DNA of 64,000 nt from Turritopsis dohrnii (taxonomy: Eukaryota; Cnidaria; Hydrozoa; Anthoathecata; Oceaniidae): contig BQMF02000178.1 of NCBI GenBank assembly GCA_027922465.2, positions 62,001 to 126,000 on the forward strand. Reading direction: 5' to 3'. Made by a program: the position numbers and the translations under genes. This document shows, one piece after another, positions 44,964 to 56,850 of the stretch. The notes below the pieces were generated by a model. The model searched no databases. It saw nothing but the letters and a program-made list of their open reading frames with translations, and had not been told where the DNA came from. How positions within the stretch are numbered: the first letter of the stretch is position 1; each line of letters begins with the position of its first letter.

Positions 44964-46200
44964 TTTTGTAAAAGGGAAATTTATTTTAATTATTAATTTA
45001 TCTATTTGGTTTTACTATTTTAGGTGTACAAGGCATTGCCAAGTGTAATCAATATCACTATACTAATTGGGGAGAATATTACAATCGTCGAATATCTGAT
45101 ATACTTGAAACAATGGAACTGTGGAAGCAAAGACAAGAGTAACGAATGTCAATATGAAGTGTTGGGTATTTCCAGTCATATGTGGTTAAAAACTAATGCT
45201 ATCAGGAAACACTGATTCAAAGATATCTTCAGTGATTATTCATTTAAAGAACATCTGACCCATTTTTTAAATTGAGTTTTGTCAATGAATGTATAAAGTT
45301 GCAACATAAATCTGAAAGTTATCATTATCTCTGAGTCAATGTATATACTGGAACATTTCTTGTTGGTTTAACTGACTAGTGATTCTTTATGGTTTTGAAA
45401 AAACCTTTTTATTCAGGCTACTTTTATTGTGCAGCGATGGTGTAGTGGTTAGTTGCTTTGAGTGCGACCGCTGCGACCCGTGTTCGAGTCCAGTCATGTC
45501 GCATCTCAATACACCACTCCGATGCGCTTTAAAAGCAGCGTGTCAGCCCATTAGGAGCCATCGACTGACTGCACAACGGCCTTCGGGCAAGTTAGAGCAA
45601 TACTATACGTATCTCTGGCGGTAAGTCAACTAACAGTTGCAAGTCGGCGGGCGGAAGAACCAACCATTTCGGATGGAAGCCCAAGGACTAAAAACTCCCG
45701 TTACTTACTTACTTACTTTTACTACTCAATTTTTTAGTGTTAGAAAAGGAAATATTTCCATGTTGGTTGTAGCCTGTTATTACGATTTGGTAAAACTTTG
45801 ACATTTGAAAAATGTCGAACAGGTCTATTTATTGAGTCGCAATTAAGTACATTGTATTGATAGAATTTATTGAAAGAAAACTAACAAAAGTATCAGACAC
45901 TCTTTCGGTCTATCATGCATGCTCATTTACGCACTGTTTACGAATTCAACTCACTCTCGCTCAAATTTTGTTGAATGAAAATCCGGATTTCACGCAACCC
46001 TTAGTTGGCAAACTGAACCATTGTAGCTAGTTATTTTGTCCTTTCCTGCCCCCACTGCGTTCTTGTAGGAAGAAACAGATCTGACAAAAGTATCAAAAGT
46101 GAGGTGAAATAGACCTCTTTAATGTTTACGTTTTCACACTCTTTCGTGACGCATTCGCATTAAATGGCAGGAATAACGACAGGCTTCGATAGAAGAAAGA
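44964..46200 (+). repeat. Dispersed repeat (relative of 8.8-9.8 kb), host of a SINE
   Basis: 45015-45110 matches 8845-8935; 45840-45990 matches 9600-9740. The SINE at 45431 interrupts the repeat between these blocks. No gene. Confidence 0.55.
45431..45717 (+). mobile_element. tRNA-derived SINE
   Basis: Head resembles a tRNA gene: A box TGGTGTAGTGG (45438-45448) and B box TGTTCGAGTCC (45481-45491), the two internal RNA polymerase III promoter elements. A tRNA-unrelated body of about 200 bp follows, rich in G/C compared with surroundings, and the element ends in a (TTAC)n tail (45701-45717). Possible imperfect target duplication TACTTTTA on both sides. Confidence 0.85.
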
Positions 46201-46262
46201 TGGTATATTATGTGTAATCAATCGAAGAAAAGTGAAGAAAATTAATAAACATCATTATCATA

Positions 46263-47130
46263 ATGCCAGATTCTTGTTGTGCCGTTGGATGCACTAACAA
46301 AAGAAGAAAAGGTGAAAAAAACCTAAAGTTCTTTCGTATTCCTTTCGGTAACGACGAGAAAAGTTTAAAACGCAGGAAAGCTTGGGTGGCAGCCATCAAA
46401 AGAGAGAATTGGTCTGAAAAGCAAATTACCAATGCAAGGATATGTAGTGCGCATTTCATCAGCGATAAGTTTAATTATTTTTTGTTAAAAATGTCTTTGC
46501 TAAATTTTGTTTACTGTTATGCTGTGCCTGTTTTTGTTTCTCTTGTGTGCTTGTTGTTTTTGTGTGTTGACAACTTATATATTACCTATTGTATACCTGA
46601 TATGATTTTCAGGTGACAAATCATACGATCCAAACAACCCTGACTATGTACCTTCTGTTTTTGTGTACCACCAACCCAAGAATGCAGCGGAATCACAGAA
46701 AAGGTATGAGCGGTTTAAGCGAAGACGTGAAAGCAGTGATGATGTTAGCAATGCTGGGAGTCAAGAAGTCTTTGATGAACCAGGACCTTCTTGGCAAATT
46801 CATATGGAACAGCATTTAAATCTAGCTAATATCTCTGATAAAGCCATACAAACAGATCCTGATTGCAGAGACGCAGTTGTGTCAAAATTAGAAGAACAAA
46901 TTGAAAGTTTTGGAACAGATTTAGCTGTAAAACACAAGCAAATCGAAGATATGTTGGAAGACATCAAACAAAAAGTTTTCTTACCATAATATCAAAGATG
47001 ATAAACGTGTTCTTAATTTTTTTACTGGACTGAAGTCTGCCCAATTATTTGAATGGGTTTTATCTTTGTTACAAAATGAGGAAGTTCGTTTTTATTCAAA
47101 ACTTGACAATGCAGATCAGTTGTTTATTCT
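46263..47130 (+). pseudogene. THAP-domain transposase fragment
   Basis: Starts MPDSCCAVGC, a THAP zinc finger (C-x4-C, later CSAHF), in an exon ending at about 46472; the second exon begins after GATTTTCAG at about 46612 (GDKSYDPNNP). The donor reads ATAAGT instead of GTAAGT, so splicing is probably lost. The second part contains a coiled-coil-like stretch, then a one-base frameshift near 46980 and continues (NIKDDKRVLNFFTGL) as in THAP/HTH transposases of the Harbinger or ISL2EU type (tentative). It is cut at about 47130 by a repeat also present at 44123-44230. Not related closely to the gene at the window start. Confidence 0.75.
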
Positions 47131-47329
47131 GTTTATTCTGAGCCATGTTGCTATTTGTTTCTTAAATCTATTTGTTTTTTAAAACTTTTGAATGTAAGAA
47201 ATGAATTAAAAAAACTTTTCACAACATAAATTCTGCGACAACGCATTTTCGTTGTTAAACGGTTACGTAATCTAAGTGTGATGTTTCTTTCGGGAAAGCT
47301 ATACAATGCGCATTTATTTTGATTGTCTT

Positions 47330-50300
47330 GGTGCTGCTCAGCAAGACGAATTACCTGACCTACACTATCTTGGTGCCATGGACTAAGTCTGTCAGTTTTG
47401 TGATGCCAAGATGTTTGTTGATAAAACAAATTTTAAGTGTTGTCACAATGGTAAAGTTCATTTAGATAACATTAATTATCCTAATGACCTTAAAGATCTT
47501 TTAGCAGGTGATTCTAATCAAGCAAAGAACTTTCAAGAAAATATTCGAAAGTTCAACAGTTTGGTTGCTTTTGCTTCCATGGGTGTGAAATTGGCTGTAC
47601 CACCAGGTCGTGGTCCACCAGTTTTTCGTATAAATGGCCAGGTATGTCACCGAATAGGTAATTTGCACCCACTACCAGGTGTTCCTCCATCCTATGGTCA
47701 ACTTTATATTTATGATGGTATGGACACATTCAACAAGCGAAAGGCAAGACCAGAAAATCAAGGCTGCTCCCCTGAAGTCATGCCAACTTTGCAAGATATT
47801 TTAAGGGAGAGTCCGTATGCAGCTGCATGTAAACTCATCGGTGAGGTAGAGGCGGAGGAATTGCAACTTGCAAACGAACAGAATCGCCAACCATCTGAGG
47901 TTAGTGGAAATAGATATTTACTAAATACTGATCTTTCAACTGCTTTTGATAATTTGCTATTGCTATTGGGGGTGACCGCCGCCGATATAATCTACCCCAT
48001 CATGATGAAGTAGCAGCTGTTTTTGTTGGTGAAGATGGTGCACCACCATAGCTCGAGATAGACCATTCCAGGATTTGCCTTTTCAATCACTTAATATCGA
48101 TCCAATGGTGTATCCTGTATCTTTTCCAAGAGGAGAGTTGGGTTGGAGTTCCGACATTCCTCATGTAGCAGAATATGCGGTAGGTCAGCAACGTCGCACG
48201 ACCATGCTGCAATATTACACATTTAGGTTTTCATTTAGCGATGGGTTTAAACCCATCTTAAAAGGTAAAAGATTACTTCAACAATATGCCGTGGATAGTT
48301 ATTGTAAAGTTGAAGCTAATCGTTTGCATTTCATACGGATGAACCAGGCTGCACATTATCGACCTGACTAGGTTGCACGTGTTTTTAATTTAAAATTGAA
48401 ATCACTCTTAGAGGATATTACTAAAAATGTTGTTTTGGGAAAAGCCATTTCTCACCTGTATGTTATTGAGTTTCAGAAATGTTCTTTACCTCATGCACAT
48501 ATTCTTATCCATTTAGCTCAAGAGGACAAACTGCAGAATGCTGATGATATTGATAGCTTAAATTCTGCTGAAATACCAGACCCTGAACGTGAACCAGAGC
48601 TTCATAACATCATCAGATCATGTATGATTCATGGTCCCTGTGGGAATGCAAATCCTAATTCAGTCTGCATGGGAGATGATGGCAACTGTACCAAGAATTT
48701 TCCAAGGCCATTCTGTGATGCAACCCAAATGAATGCAAATGGGTATCCAATGTATCGTAGACGCAATGATGGTCATACAGTGAGGGTCAAAAACGTGGAC
48801 TTGGATATCCAATGGGTTGTACCATACTGCCTGTGGTTATCAAAAAAATACAATGCTCACATAAATTTGGAAGCATGTACCACAATAAAATGTGTGAAAT
48901 ATCTCTTTAAATACGTTTACAAAGGACATGATCGTACTAATGTTGAGATTAATGAATGTCTGGAGCATGACGAGATTAAAACATTTCAGTGCACCGTAAG
49001 CATTGTGGAGAATTTTCGAGTTCTCCATGAATGCTAAATCCCACACTATCAAACGTTTAGCTGTTCATTTACCTAATTGTCATCAGGTTTATTTTAGAGC
49101 TGGTGAGGAAGAAGCAGCTGCTGAAGGGGCATCGAAAGATAGTCACCTTACAGCATGGTTTAATCTTAATGTGGAAGATCCTGATGCTCGACAGTTTCTT
49201 TATTCAGATATTCTATATCATGTCTTTCATGACAAAGAGAAAAAATGGCAAAAACGGAAAAAGACATTCAAACCGATTGTTGCTCGTTTATACAATGCCC
49301 AACCAACAGAAGAACGTTTTTTCCTTCGGGTTTTGTTGCTACATGTTCCAGGTGCCACATCATTCGAATATCTGCGTACTTTCAATAAAGTGGTTTACGA
49401 CACATTCCGAGAAGCGTGTATTGCCAGAGGTCTTCTACAAGATGATGAAGAGTGGCATAACACATTGGAAGAGGCGTCAACATTTCAAATGCCCCAACAG
49501 ATGAGACAGCTGTTTCTCACGATTTTGACACACTGTGAACCCTCTAATCCCCTTGAGTTGTGGAATACATTCAAGGAGCATCTGTGTGAGGACTATACTC
49601 AAACATTTGCTCTTGCCCAAGCAGAACAAAGGGTTTTCGGTTATATTGATAATGTGCTAAAACAATTTGGTATGTCCTTAATTCAATTTAACCTTCCAGA
49701 GTTAGTTCAACAGATCCCCGAGGAAGAAGTGGATGTAAATATTTACATTGACAGGGCACAGCAGGCAAGGCATGTACGAACAACAGGTAGCTGTGGCTGA
49801 TGCAATTTTGTGTGCTGTTTCAAATGTGCGTAATGGTTTAGCACAACTTGAAACTTTGTTTTATCTGGATGGACCAGCTTGCACAGGTTAAACTTTTACA
49901 TATAACTATGTTATTACAGCATGTAGAGCCAGAGGTTGGTAAGTTGCAACTGCTGCATATACAGGTATTGCAGCCACTTTACTCTGTGGTGGGTGTACAT
50001 TGCATTCATTATTTCGTTTGCCTGTTCCTGTTTTATAAAACAGCGTATGTAAGATAACCCCGACATCTAAACATGCAAAATACCTTCGGAGTATTGACCT
50101 GTTTCTGATTGATGAAGTTACAATGGTGTCTACACACATTTTTCATGCTATCGACAGATTACTAAGTGATATTTGTGGTAGTGATGCACTTTTCAGTGGA
50201 AAGGTACTTTTGTGGGGTGGCGATTTTCGTCAGTGTTTGCCAGTTGTGAAGAAGGCAAAACCAACTGATGTTATTGAAGTTTGCTTGACAAGTTCTGCTT

Positions 50301-51079
50301 TGTGGGCATCAGTGGTAAAGTACTCACTTACCGAGAACACGAGAGCCAGGCCGGTAGAACAAGAATTCTGTGTGTGGCTATTACAACTTGATAATGGTGA
50401 ACTGCCAACAAAACAAAATGAACCTGATATAGGCTCAGTCGAAATCCCTGATTGTTGCGTTGTTCCCCAAAACACTTCTATTATATCCGTGATGGATGGC
50501 GGATTGGAACCTAAGGGATATGACACCACAGCCATTTTGACACCAACAAATGAGCAATCGTTAATCATTAACAATGAGGTGTTGGACAGACTGCCAGGAA
50601 ATGCAGTTTGTTATTACAGTGCTGATGAATTGGTATGTGATGATGAAGACGAGCGGCAAAAATATCCGCTTGATTTTTTAAATAGCATAACGCTGTCAGG
50701 TATGCCTCTTCATTGTTTGAAGCTTAAAGTTGGGCCTATTATTATGCTCTTGAGGAACCTTAATATCAGGAAGCGTCTCTGTAATGGCACACGTTTGATT
50801 GTCCGTGAACTGTCAGGCAATTTTATTAAAGCTGAAGTTTTGACAGGGTCAGCAGTTGAAGAAATCATTTTCATACCTAGGGTTGAACTGTCACCTTCAG
50901 ATACAGGTATGCCTTTTATATTGAAACGCAGACAATTGCCTATCCGTTTGGCCTACTCTTTCACTATTAACAAGAGTCAAGGTCAAACCTGTGATAAAAT
51001 TGGTTTGTTTTTGCAAGAGTCTGTGTTTTTCTCACGGTCAGCTATATGTCGCATGTTCCAGGGCAAAGGCATTGGATAA
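47330..51079 (+). pseudogene. Helitron Rep/helicase gene, decayed
   Basis: Pieces of one large protein in several frames. 47333-48000: N-terminal zinc-finger region (CQFCDAK ... CCHNGKV, GQVCHRIG). 48075-49037: Helitron_like_N/Rep region with the HUH motif in LPHAHILIHL; an in-frame stop (48369-48371) and an apparent deletion of several dozen codons precede it. 49003-49800: linker region. 49860-51079: PIF1-type helicase; the Walker A loop is damaged by a stop (near 49888), Walker B is IDEV (about 50109), GGDFRQCLPVV and the C-terminal TINKSQGQT are intact. It normally nicks and unwinds DNA for rolling-circle transposition. Here at least five lesions exclude activity. Helitron ends were not located. 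Confidence 0.9.
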
Positions 51080-51106
51080 TGTGGAAATCAAAGTTGCTGC
51101 TACTTT

Positions 51107-53145
51107 TTATTTATTTATTTTATTTATTTCATTATTTAAAGTCGAGTTTACAAGATAGCTTTAGAGCTAATAAAAATCGACTAACTACGTAAAATACAAT
51201 AAAATGTACAATAAAAAACACAATAAAATACAATAATACAATAAAATGTTAATGGAAAATAAAATTATATATAACCCAGACCAACAATATAGGTTTTGCA
51301 GAGACGACATGGACAAGAAAAGTTATCAACTTCTTTCAGCATACGAATGAATGTATCGAGACTACTACATGCCTTTATGGAAGGAGCTAATACATTCCAC
51401 AGTTGGGGACCTCGGTAGGAGACTCTTTCAAGACCATAGTTTACGGTCCGAGGAAGCTCACTATGGAAGGCTCGGGGTTTGCGAATAGAGTATGGTACGC
51501 ATCTGATAGCAAAAATATCTTTCATAAAAATTGGATTTTGACTATGTATTGTTTTAAACATCTCCTTCAATAAGATAATAATATTTTGCTCATGCATACC
51601 CCTCTGGCCCGTTAAATCACAAAGCTCTTTGTAGGATAAGTCTTCATCACATTCAATCAAAAGTCTCATGGCTCTTTCGTGAATATGAGAGATCCTATTA
51701 TGAGATTGTCGAAGACAAAACATCCAAAGCAAAGGGCAGTAATTAAACTGAGATTTTACGAACGCATTCAACAATCTCTGCAGTTTCCATTGGTTTAGAT
51801 AAGGACTCAATCGAGCTAAAGCATTTAGCTTCCTACTAGCATTCCTACAAAGCTTGCGTATGTGTTCATCGAATCTCAGTTTGTTGTCAAATTCAATGCC
51901 AAGTATTTTAACTGTGTCAACGCTTTTTATCATAGTTGAGCCTAGATTGATAGTAGTAGGAAGGTTGCTTTGAGGACCTAGTACCATAAAATAGCACTTT
52001 TCTGTATTTAAACAGAGAAAATTTTTCTGAAACCACCATGTAACAACCTTCATTTCTTTGGTCAATCTAAGCTTCACATTGTCAAGATTTTTGCCAGAAC
52101 AATACATGGAATTATCATCGGCAAAATTGCAAATGTCTAAATCAATAAATTCAAATAGATCGTTTAGAAATATATTAAATAACAGAGGTCCGAGAATTGA
52201 ACCCTGTGGGACTCCAGCTAGGATATTCAAGAGGCTGCTAAAAAACGAACCAACTTTAACCTTTTGTTTCCTGTGAGATAGATAGCTAAAGATAAGCATC
52301 AAAGCTGATTCACCGAGACCATATTCTTTTAGTTTAGCTAATAGAAGGTCATGATTTATTGAATCAAAAGCTTTACTTAAGTCCATAATAATCACTCCTA
52401 CAATATTACCCTTGTCTAAACAACTGCGCCAATTTTCGACCATTCTTAGAAGCGCGTGTTGGGTACTAAACATCTTTCTAAAGCCGCAAAGAAAGGGAGA
52501 TAATTTCGGTTCGATGTATTGGGATAGTTGTCTAAACATAATTTTCTCAAATAATTTAGCAAATATTGGCAGAACACTTATCGGTCGATAATTACAGATT
52601 TTTGTCGCGTCATCTTTCTTGAATATTGGCGAAACTTCTGCTACTTTTAAGACAGATGGAAAGTCAGATGATTGAATAGCAGCATTCATTAATGGTAGAA
52701 TGTGCTCACTGTAATCGTTAACAAAAGCTTTCAATACTCGAATTGGAATATCGGTTGTTGGTGTAGCTTTCTTTACATCCAATTTTGATATCTCATCAAC
52801 AAGTTCTTGTTTGGTAATTTGCGTGAATTCAAATTTTTTGCATGAGTCATTTTCATGAGACTTTATTGCAACGATACTTGCGTGACCTTCGAATTGAAGT
52901 ATTGCTTTCTTGAGACAAGATGACTTATTCATGTTATCGAAGCTAAGATCATTGGTTATGTTTAGGTAGTAACTGTTGAAAAGGGTAGCCATCTCGACGC
53001 TTTCATGTACTATCTCATCTTTTTCTACAATTACGATTTTTTCGCGAGACGACCAGTCATTCGATAGGAAATGAAAGGTCATTCGACTGGGAAATAAGGT
53101 TATATCAATGGAAAGACGTATACTGAAAATGTTGTCTTTCCACAA
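51107..53145 (-). CDS. Non-LTR retrotransposon reverse transcriptase (CR1/Jockey-like LINE), 5'-truncated
   Basis: Coding frame 53145-51265, 626 codons without interruption. The RT domain spans about residues 150-400: KKDDATKICNYRPISV, LSKAFDSINHDLL, VPQGSILGP and the catalytic FADDNSMY. The C-terminal end is Cys-rich (CPCRLCKTYI), seen in CR1/L2/Rex1-type LINEs. No endonuclease domain is present, so the copy starts inside the linker; the first about 30 residues from MWKDN are probably flank. The 3' tail (51107-51260) is A/T-rich and ends with ATTTATTTATTT when read on the plus strand, the simple-repeat tail of such elements. It inserted just behind the Helitron helicase gene. Confidence 0.88.
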
Positions 53146-53635
53146 GTATTACAGTAACTTACTTTTGCATATCTTTTCTTTCATCTTTTCATATCCACAA
53201 AAGTATTGTATTGCTGAGTGAGTTACAGAAATACCGGAAATTAAAACACTGCTTTTCCGGTGAGCATTTTGATGTCCTCACTCATTTGAAGAGTGATTAT
53301 CATTGCAGTTGTCTAAAAGCGGCTTTTCGGCTAAGTTGGTATACCAACTCTGTGACATTGTGTTGCTCAACTGTAGTGGTTGATTGAGTGGTGCTATTTT
53401 GTTAAATCACTGACAATTACTTTGTGGTAGTGCTGAAAATAGATGATATGCTTTTATTGTTACTGAACTATTTTACCTAAAAAACATTTTGTTTCTGTAC
53501 ATTTTGTTTTGTGACAATAACACTTATTATGAAAAGTTCTTGCATTCATCCTTTACCTTTGTGAAAATTAATTCTAAGTTGTTCTTTTTTTAGTGAACTA
53601 AATAAATAATAAATTCTATTCACCCTTGTCTTTAG
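53146..53635. other. Non-coding spacer between two LINE fragments
   Basis: No gene recognised. It could be the remaining 3' part of the Helitron interrupted by the LINE; 53310-53350 has a short inverted repeat (AAAGCGGCTTTT and TTGGTATACCAA) but no CTRR end that I can defend. Confidence 0.35.
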
Positions 53636-53639
53636 TACT

Positions 53640-54133
53640 GCTGCCACCTTTGGGCTAGAGCCTCTGCTCATTGTCTTCATCTTCTCGATCGTATTCAGAA
53701 GCGCTTACTTAACTTAGTTGGCCCTGATCTTTGTGCTAATCTTCACCCCCTCTCACATAGGAGAAACGTTGCTTCCCTGTCTCTTTTCTATAAGTACTTT
53801 CATGGGCATTGACTTGCATCAACTGACTCCTTCTCCTAAGACTTTCTTGCGGATCATTCGCCGCTCTTCGAATTCTCATCCTTTGACTGTTCAGGTCCCA
53901 ACTTGCCATAAGAACTTTTATTCATCTACCTTTTTACCTCGGACTGCTCGCCTCTGGAATTCTCTCCCTCATAGTTGTTTTCCTGCTGAGTATGATCTAC
54001 AATCTTTTAAATCCAAGGTTAACCACCACCTTGCTCTGTCTTTATAACTCAACTTCCTTTTCTCATCTTGTAGCTTTCTGCCTAGTAGTTGCTTCAACCT
54101 TGCAGGGATTAACTCATTCAAAAAAAAAAAAAA
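53640..54133 (+). pseudogene. 3' end of a second LINE, with poly(A)
   Basis: C-terminal RT-tail coding sequence typical of non-LTR elements: LDRIQKRLLNLVG, HRRNVASLSLFYKYFHG, then in a second frame FLPRTARLWNSLP and YDLQSFKSKVNHHL, ending with a stop at about 54047. A frameshift near 53810 separates the halves. It ends in an A-run at 54119-54133. No RT core is present, so this is a 5'-truncated insertion on the opposite strand from the previous LINE and of a different family. Confidence 0.8.
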
Positions 54134-55375
54134 ATGAAATTAAGAAATGGCAGTGGCACATGACAGTAATTATTTCTGTGCATTTTATAAATACAAAATT
54201 AAATTTTTCACTGTTTTATTCCAGGCGCTATTTAACTGTTGAAGTGAGTAAGTATATAGAGCTTTCCAATATATTTGGAATTACTCAATGTAGTTTAAAT
54301 CCATGTGAGTATGTATTATATTTTAGTGATTCATGATGGGGTTCAAGAAAGTGGTAAGTTTTCGAAATAAAACTGTGAATATATCAAAGAAAAAGAAAAG
54401 ACGGTCTGTTAAGAACTACTGCGTTTTATATTTTAGTGACAGATGAAATATGGGAAGAAGGTAAAAGGAATTATTGCCTTAACTAGTAACCCATGTAAAA
54501 GATTTTTACAGGTTTTAATCGATGTGAGCTGAACAGAGAGAAAGGCTTAGTATAATGAATTTTAGTATGATAAAGTTCCTCAATTGTTTGGAATGTAGAA
54601 TGTTAAGAATGTAGTATCCCATGTAGTATCCCATGTAGAACAGCGTGTACAACACTGGTTTTAATTCATCAAAAATAAAAATATGCGCTGTGCATCCACT
54701 TTTTTCACTCTGTAAAATAAATTGAAGATGCAATGCAATGGTTACCCATGATTAAAAATATCTAACGTCAATACAGAAAAAAACACTCTTCATTCTTTAT
54801 TTCAAAATCTCTTGGTATTCCGGCTAAAGGATATTTAGTTCAACACTGGAGTTATGAACAGAAAAACTTTTTAATCAGAAGATCTGAAACACATCAAAAT
54901 ATTCGTAATAAATCTTTCACAATACGATATATGAAGTAGTAAAAATAAATTATGCGTACAGGTAAACAATAAAAAGATTAAAATCGCTGTAACTGTTTAT
55001 GGAATCCACACCCCAATGTAAATAAAAGCCAAACGCGAAATTCGTAAAAGTGTCAAAATGTGAATTGTAAACAATAGCGATTTTCTTTACGAACCCAGAG
55101 CGTCATGATTAAAAACCATGATATATATTCATTTCTTCAATCACGTATTATTTGAAAAGTAATGATGCAGAAACCCTATTAATACTTTAAGCGTACTTAC
55201 CCTAAAAAATTAATAAATCTTCCAGCAATACTTTCGTTGTTGTCTATTTTAGTGTTATATAAGTGACTGCCAAACGACCCGAAATTTTAGAGACTGGAAG
55301 CGTGAAAAAAAAGCGGATGCACAGCCCGTATTAGAACATAGATAGAATATCTTTACATTCTAAACTGTTCCTCAG
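54134..55375. other. Non-coding, faint Helitron-like remnants
   Basis: 54480-54515 (CCATGTAAAAGATTTTTACAGG) and 54680-54720 (TGCGCTGTGCATCCACTTTTTTCAC) resemble decayed ends of the Helitron-like family. The rest is AT-rich without gene signals. Confidence 0.4.
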
Positions 55376-55379
55376 TAAA

Positions 55380-56850
55380 AGAAAGTTAAAACAAGTGGAA
55401 AATGTAGTAACTAAAAAGCTTGCAGCTGTATTGAGCGTTTTAGCAAACCAACTTGATAAGGATGAAAAATGTCATACTGATATTGAAGGCCAAACAAAAG
55501 TTGATGATTTAGACTACCTTGTTGAGTGTGTGAAAAAAAGCTAGAGGTCAGTTCTAGATGTCAAAAACTACAAATTTTAAATTTGGTACCCAATTCTTGG
55601 CCAATAAGGAAAGCTGCTGAAGGGTTTTCTGTCTCAAAAAGCACTATTCAGAAAGCAAGGACGTTGAGGGACCAGAAAGGCATCATTGCATATCCTGAAA
55701 CACAGAAACGTCAAAAATTCAGTGAGACATTCATAATCTCTGTAGTATCATTCTACTGTGATGATGAGTTTTCAAGACGGTTGCCTGGAAAGAAAGATTT
55801 TGTTAGCATTGGAAAAAAAACAGCATATGTCCAAGAGGTTGCTTTTGGCTATCTTAAAAGAATAATACATTACTAAGAAGATATCCTTTAAAAAAAAATT
55901 TGATTTTCAAAAGTCTTCGTCCGAAATGGTGCATTCTAGTAGGCCCAAAAGGAACTCACTCAGTATGTGTTTGTACCATACATCAAAATTTAAAATTGTT
56001 GTTGAGTGCAATTGGATTAGGAAAATCCCATCATGACCTCATTGAAAAGACGGTTTGCAGCAGGGATTTAGAAGTCTGTATGATGCATCACTGCGAACAT
56101 GTCCAGGTGTGGAACCTCTTGAAAAGTTTTTGGAAGAGTACATAACAAATTCTGACTTCGATTACGATGATGATATGAATGACTTTGAAATAGATTTCAA
56201 ACAGTGGACAACAACGGATCGTACTGAGTTGATATTACGCTGACTTCCACGTGATGAATTTATCAGCTTACTCTGCAAAAAACCAGATAAGATCACATCA
56301 CACTCTTATATAGCACGTTCACAATCACAATTTTTGAAAAGTCTCAAAGAAATGATCAAGCCCAATGAAGTGATTGTGTTGGGTGAATTTGCAAAGAACT
56401 ATAAGTTCCTTGTCCAGGATGAGATCCAGAGTTATCACTGGAATAAAAGTCAATGTTCCTTGCATCCTGTGTTAAATTACTGTTGTTCAAATGGCATCCT
56501 TTTAGAGTCTTTGATTTGTATTCTTTCCAATGATCTTGTACACGATGTTGGCTACAAGGTCCTTGATCAAACAATTGCCTTCATAAAACATGAATTGAAT
56601 CTGCCAGTAACTATTGTCCACTATTTTTCAGAAGGTTGTGCAGGACAATATAAAAATTGCAAACACTTTCTCAATTTGTGTCATCACCAAGAAGACTTCT
56701 CTGTAGACTGTACCTGGTATTTCTTTGCCACTAGCCATGGAAAATCAGGAATTTCATGTCATGTCGGTCCCAGTGACATGACTTGCACTTTATTGTGTTG
56801 TGTTTTAAAATGCAAAAAATCATTTTGGATTCTTTAACCCTTGAAATGGT
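55380..56850 (+). pseudogene. Decayed transposase-like gene, family not assigned
   Basis: Frames at 55390-55540, 55526-55876, 56055-56243 and 56255-56836 encode successive parts of one protein, separated by frameshifts and stops. The N-terminal part has a helix-turn-helix look (IRKAAEGFSVSKSTIQKA). The last part has motifs shared by a protein family I associate with mobile elements in cnidarians and other invertebrates: VLGEFAKNYKFLVQDEIQSYHW, then HYFSEGCAGQYKNC, then WYFFATSHGKSG; these read like an RNase H-type catalytic core (first acidic in QDE, second in SEG). In related proteins I would expect D in the SDG position. I cannot name the superfamily. Confidence 0.65.

Noticed and set aside
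45431..45500. Functional tRNA gene
   Set aside because: A and B boxes are present, but the cloverleaf does not close as a normal tRNA and the unit continues into a SINE body and tail.
46460..46620. U12-type AT-AC intron in the THAP gene
   Set aside because: The 3' end is a normal CAG acceptor and the U12 branch and 5' consensus are not seen; a mutated donor fits better.
54485..54520. Another Helitron-type 3' end
   Set aside because: A hairpin-like GTAAAAGATTTTTAC is present but no CTRR end follows; treated as a decayed remnant only.
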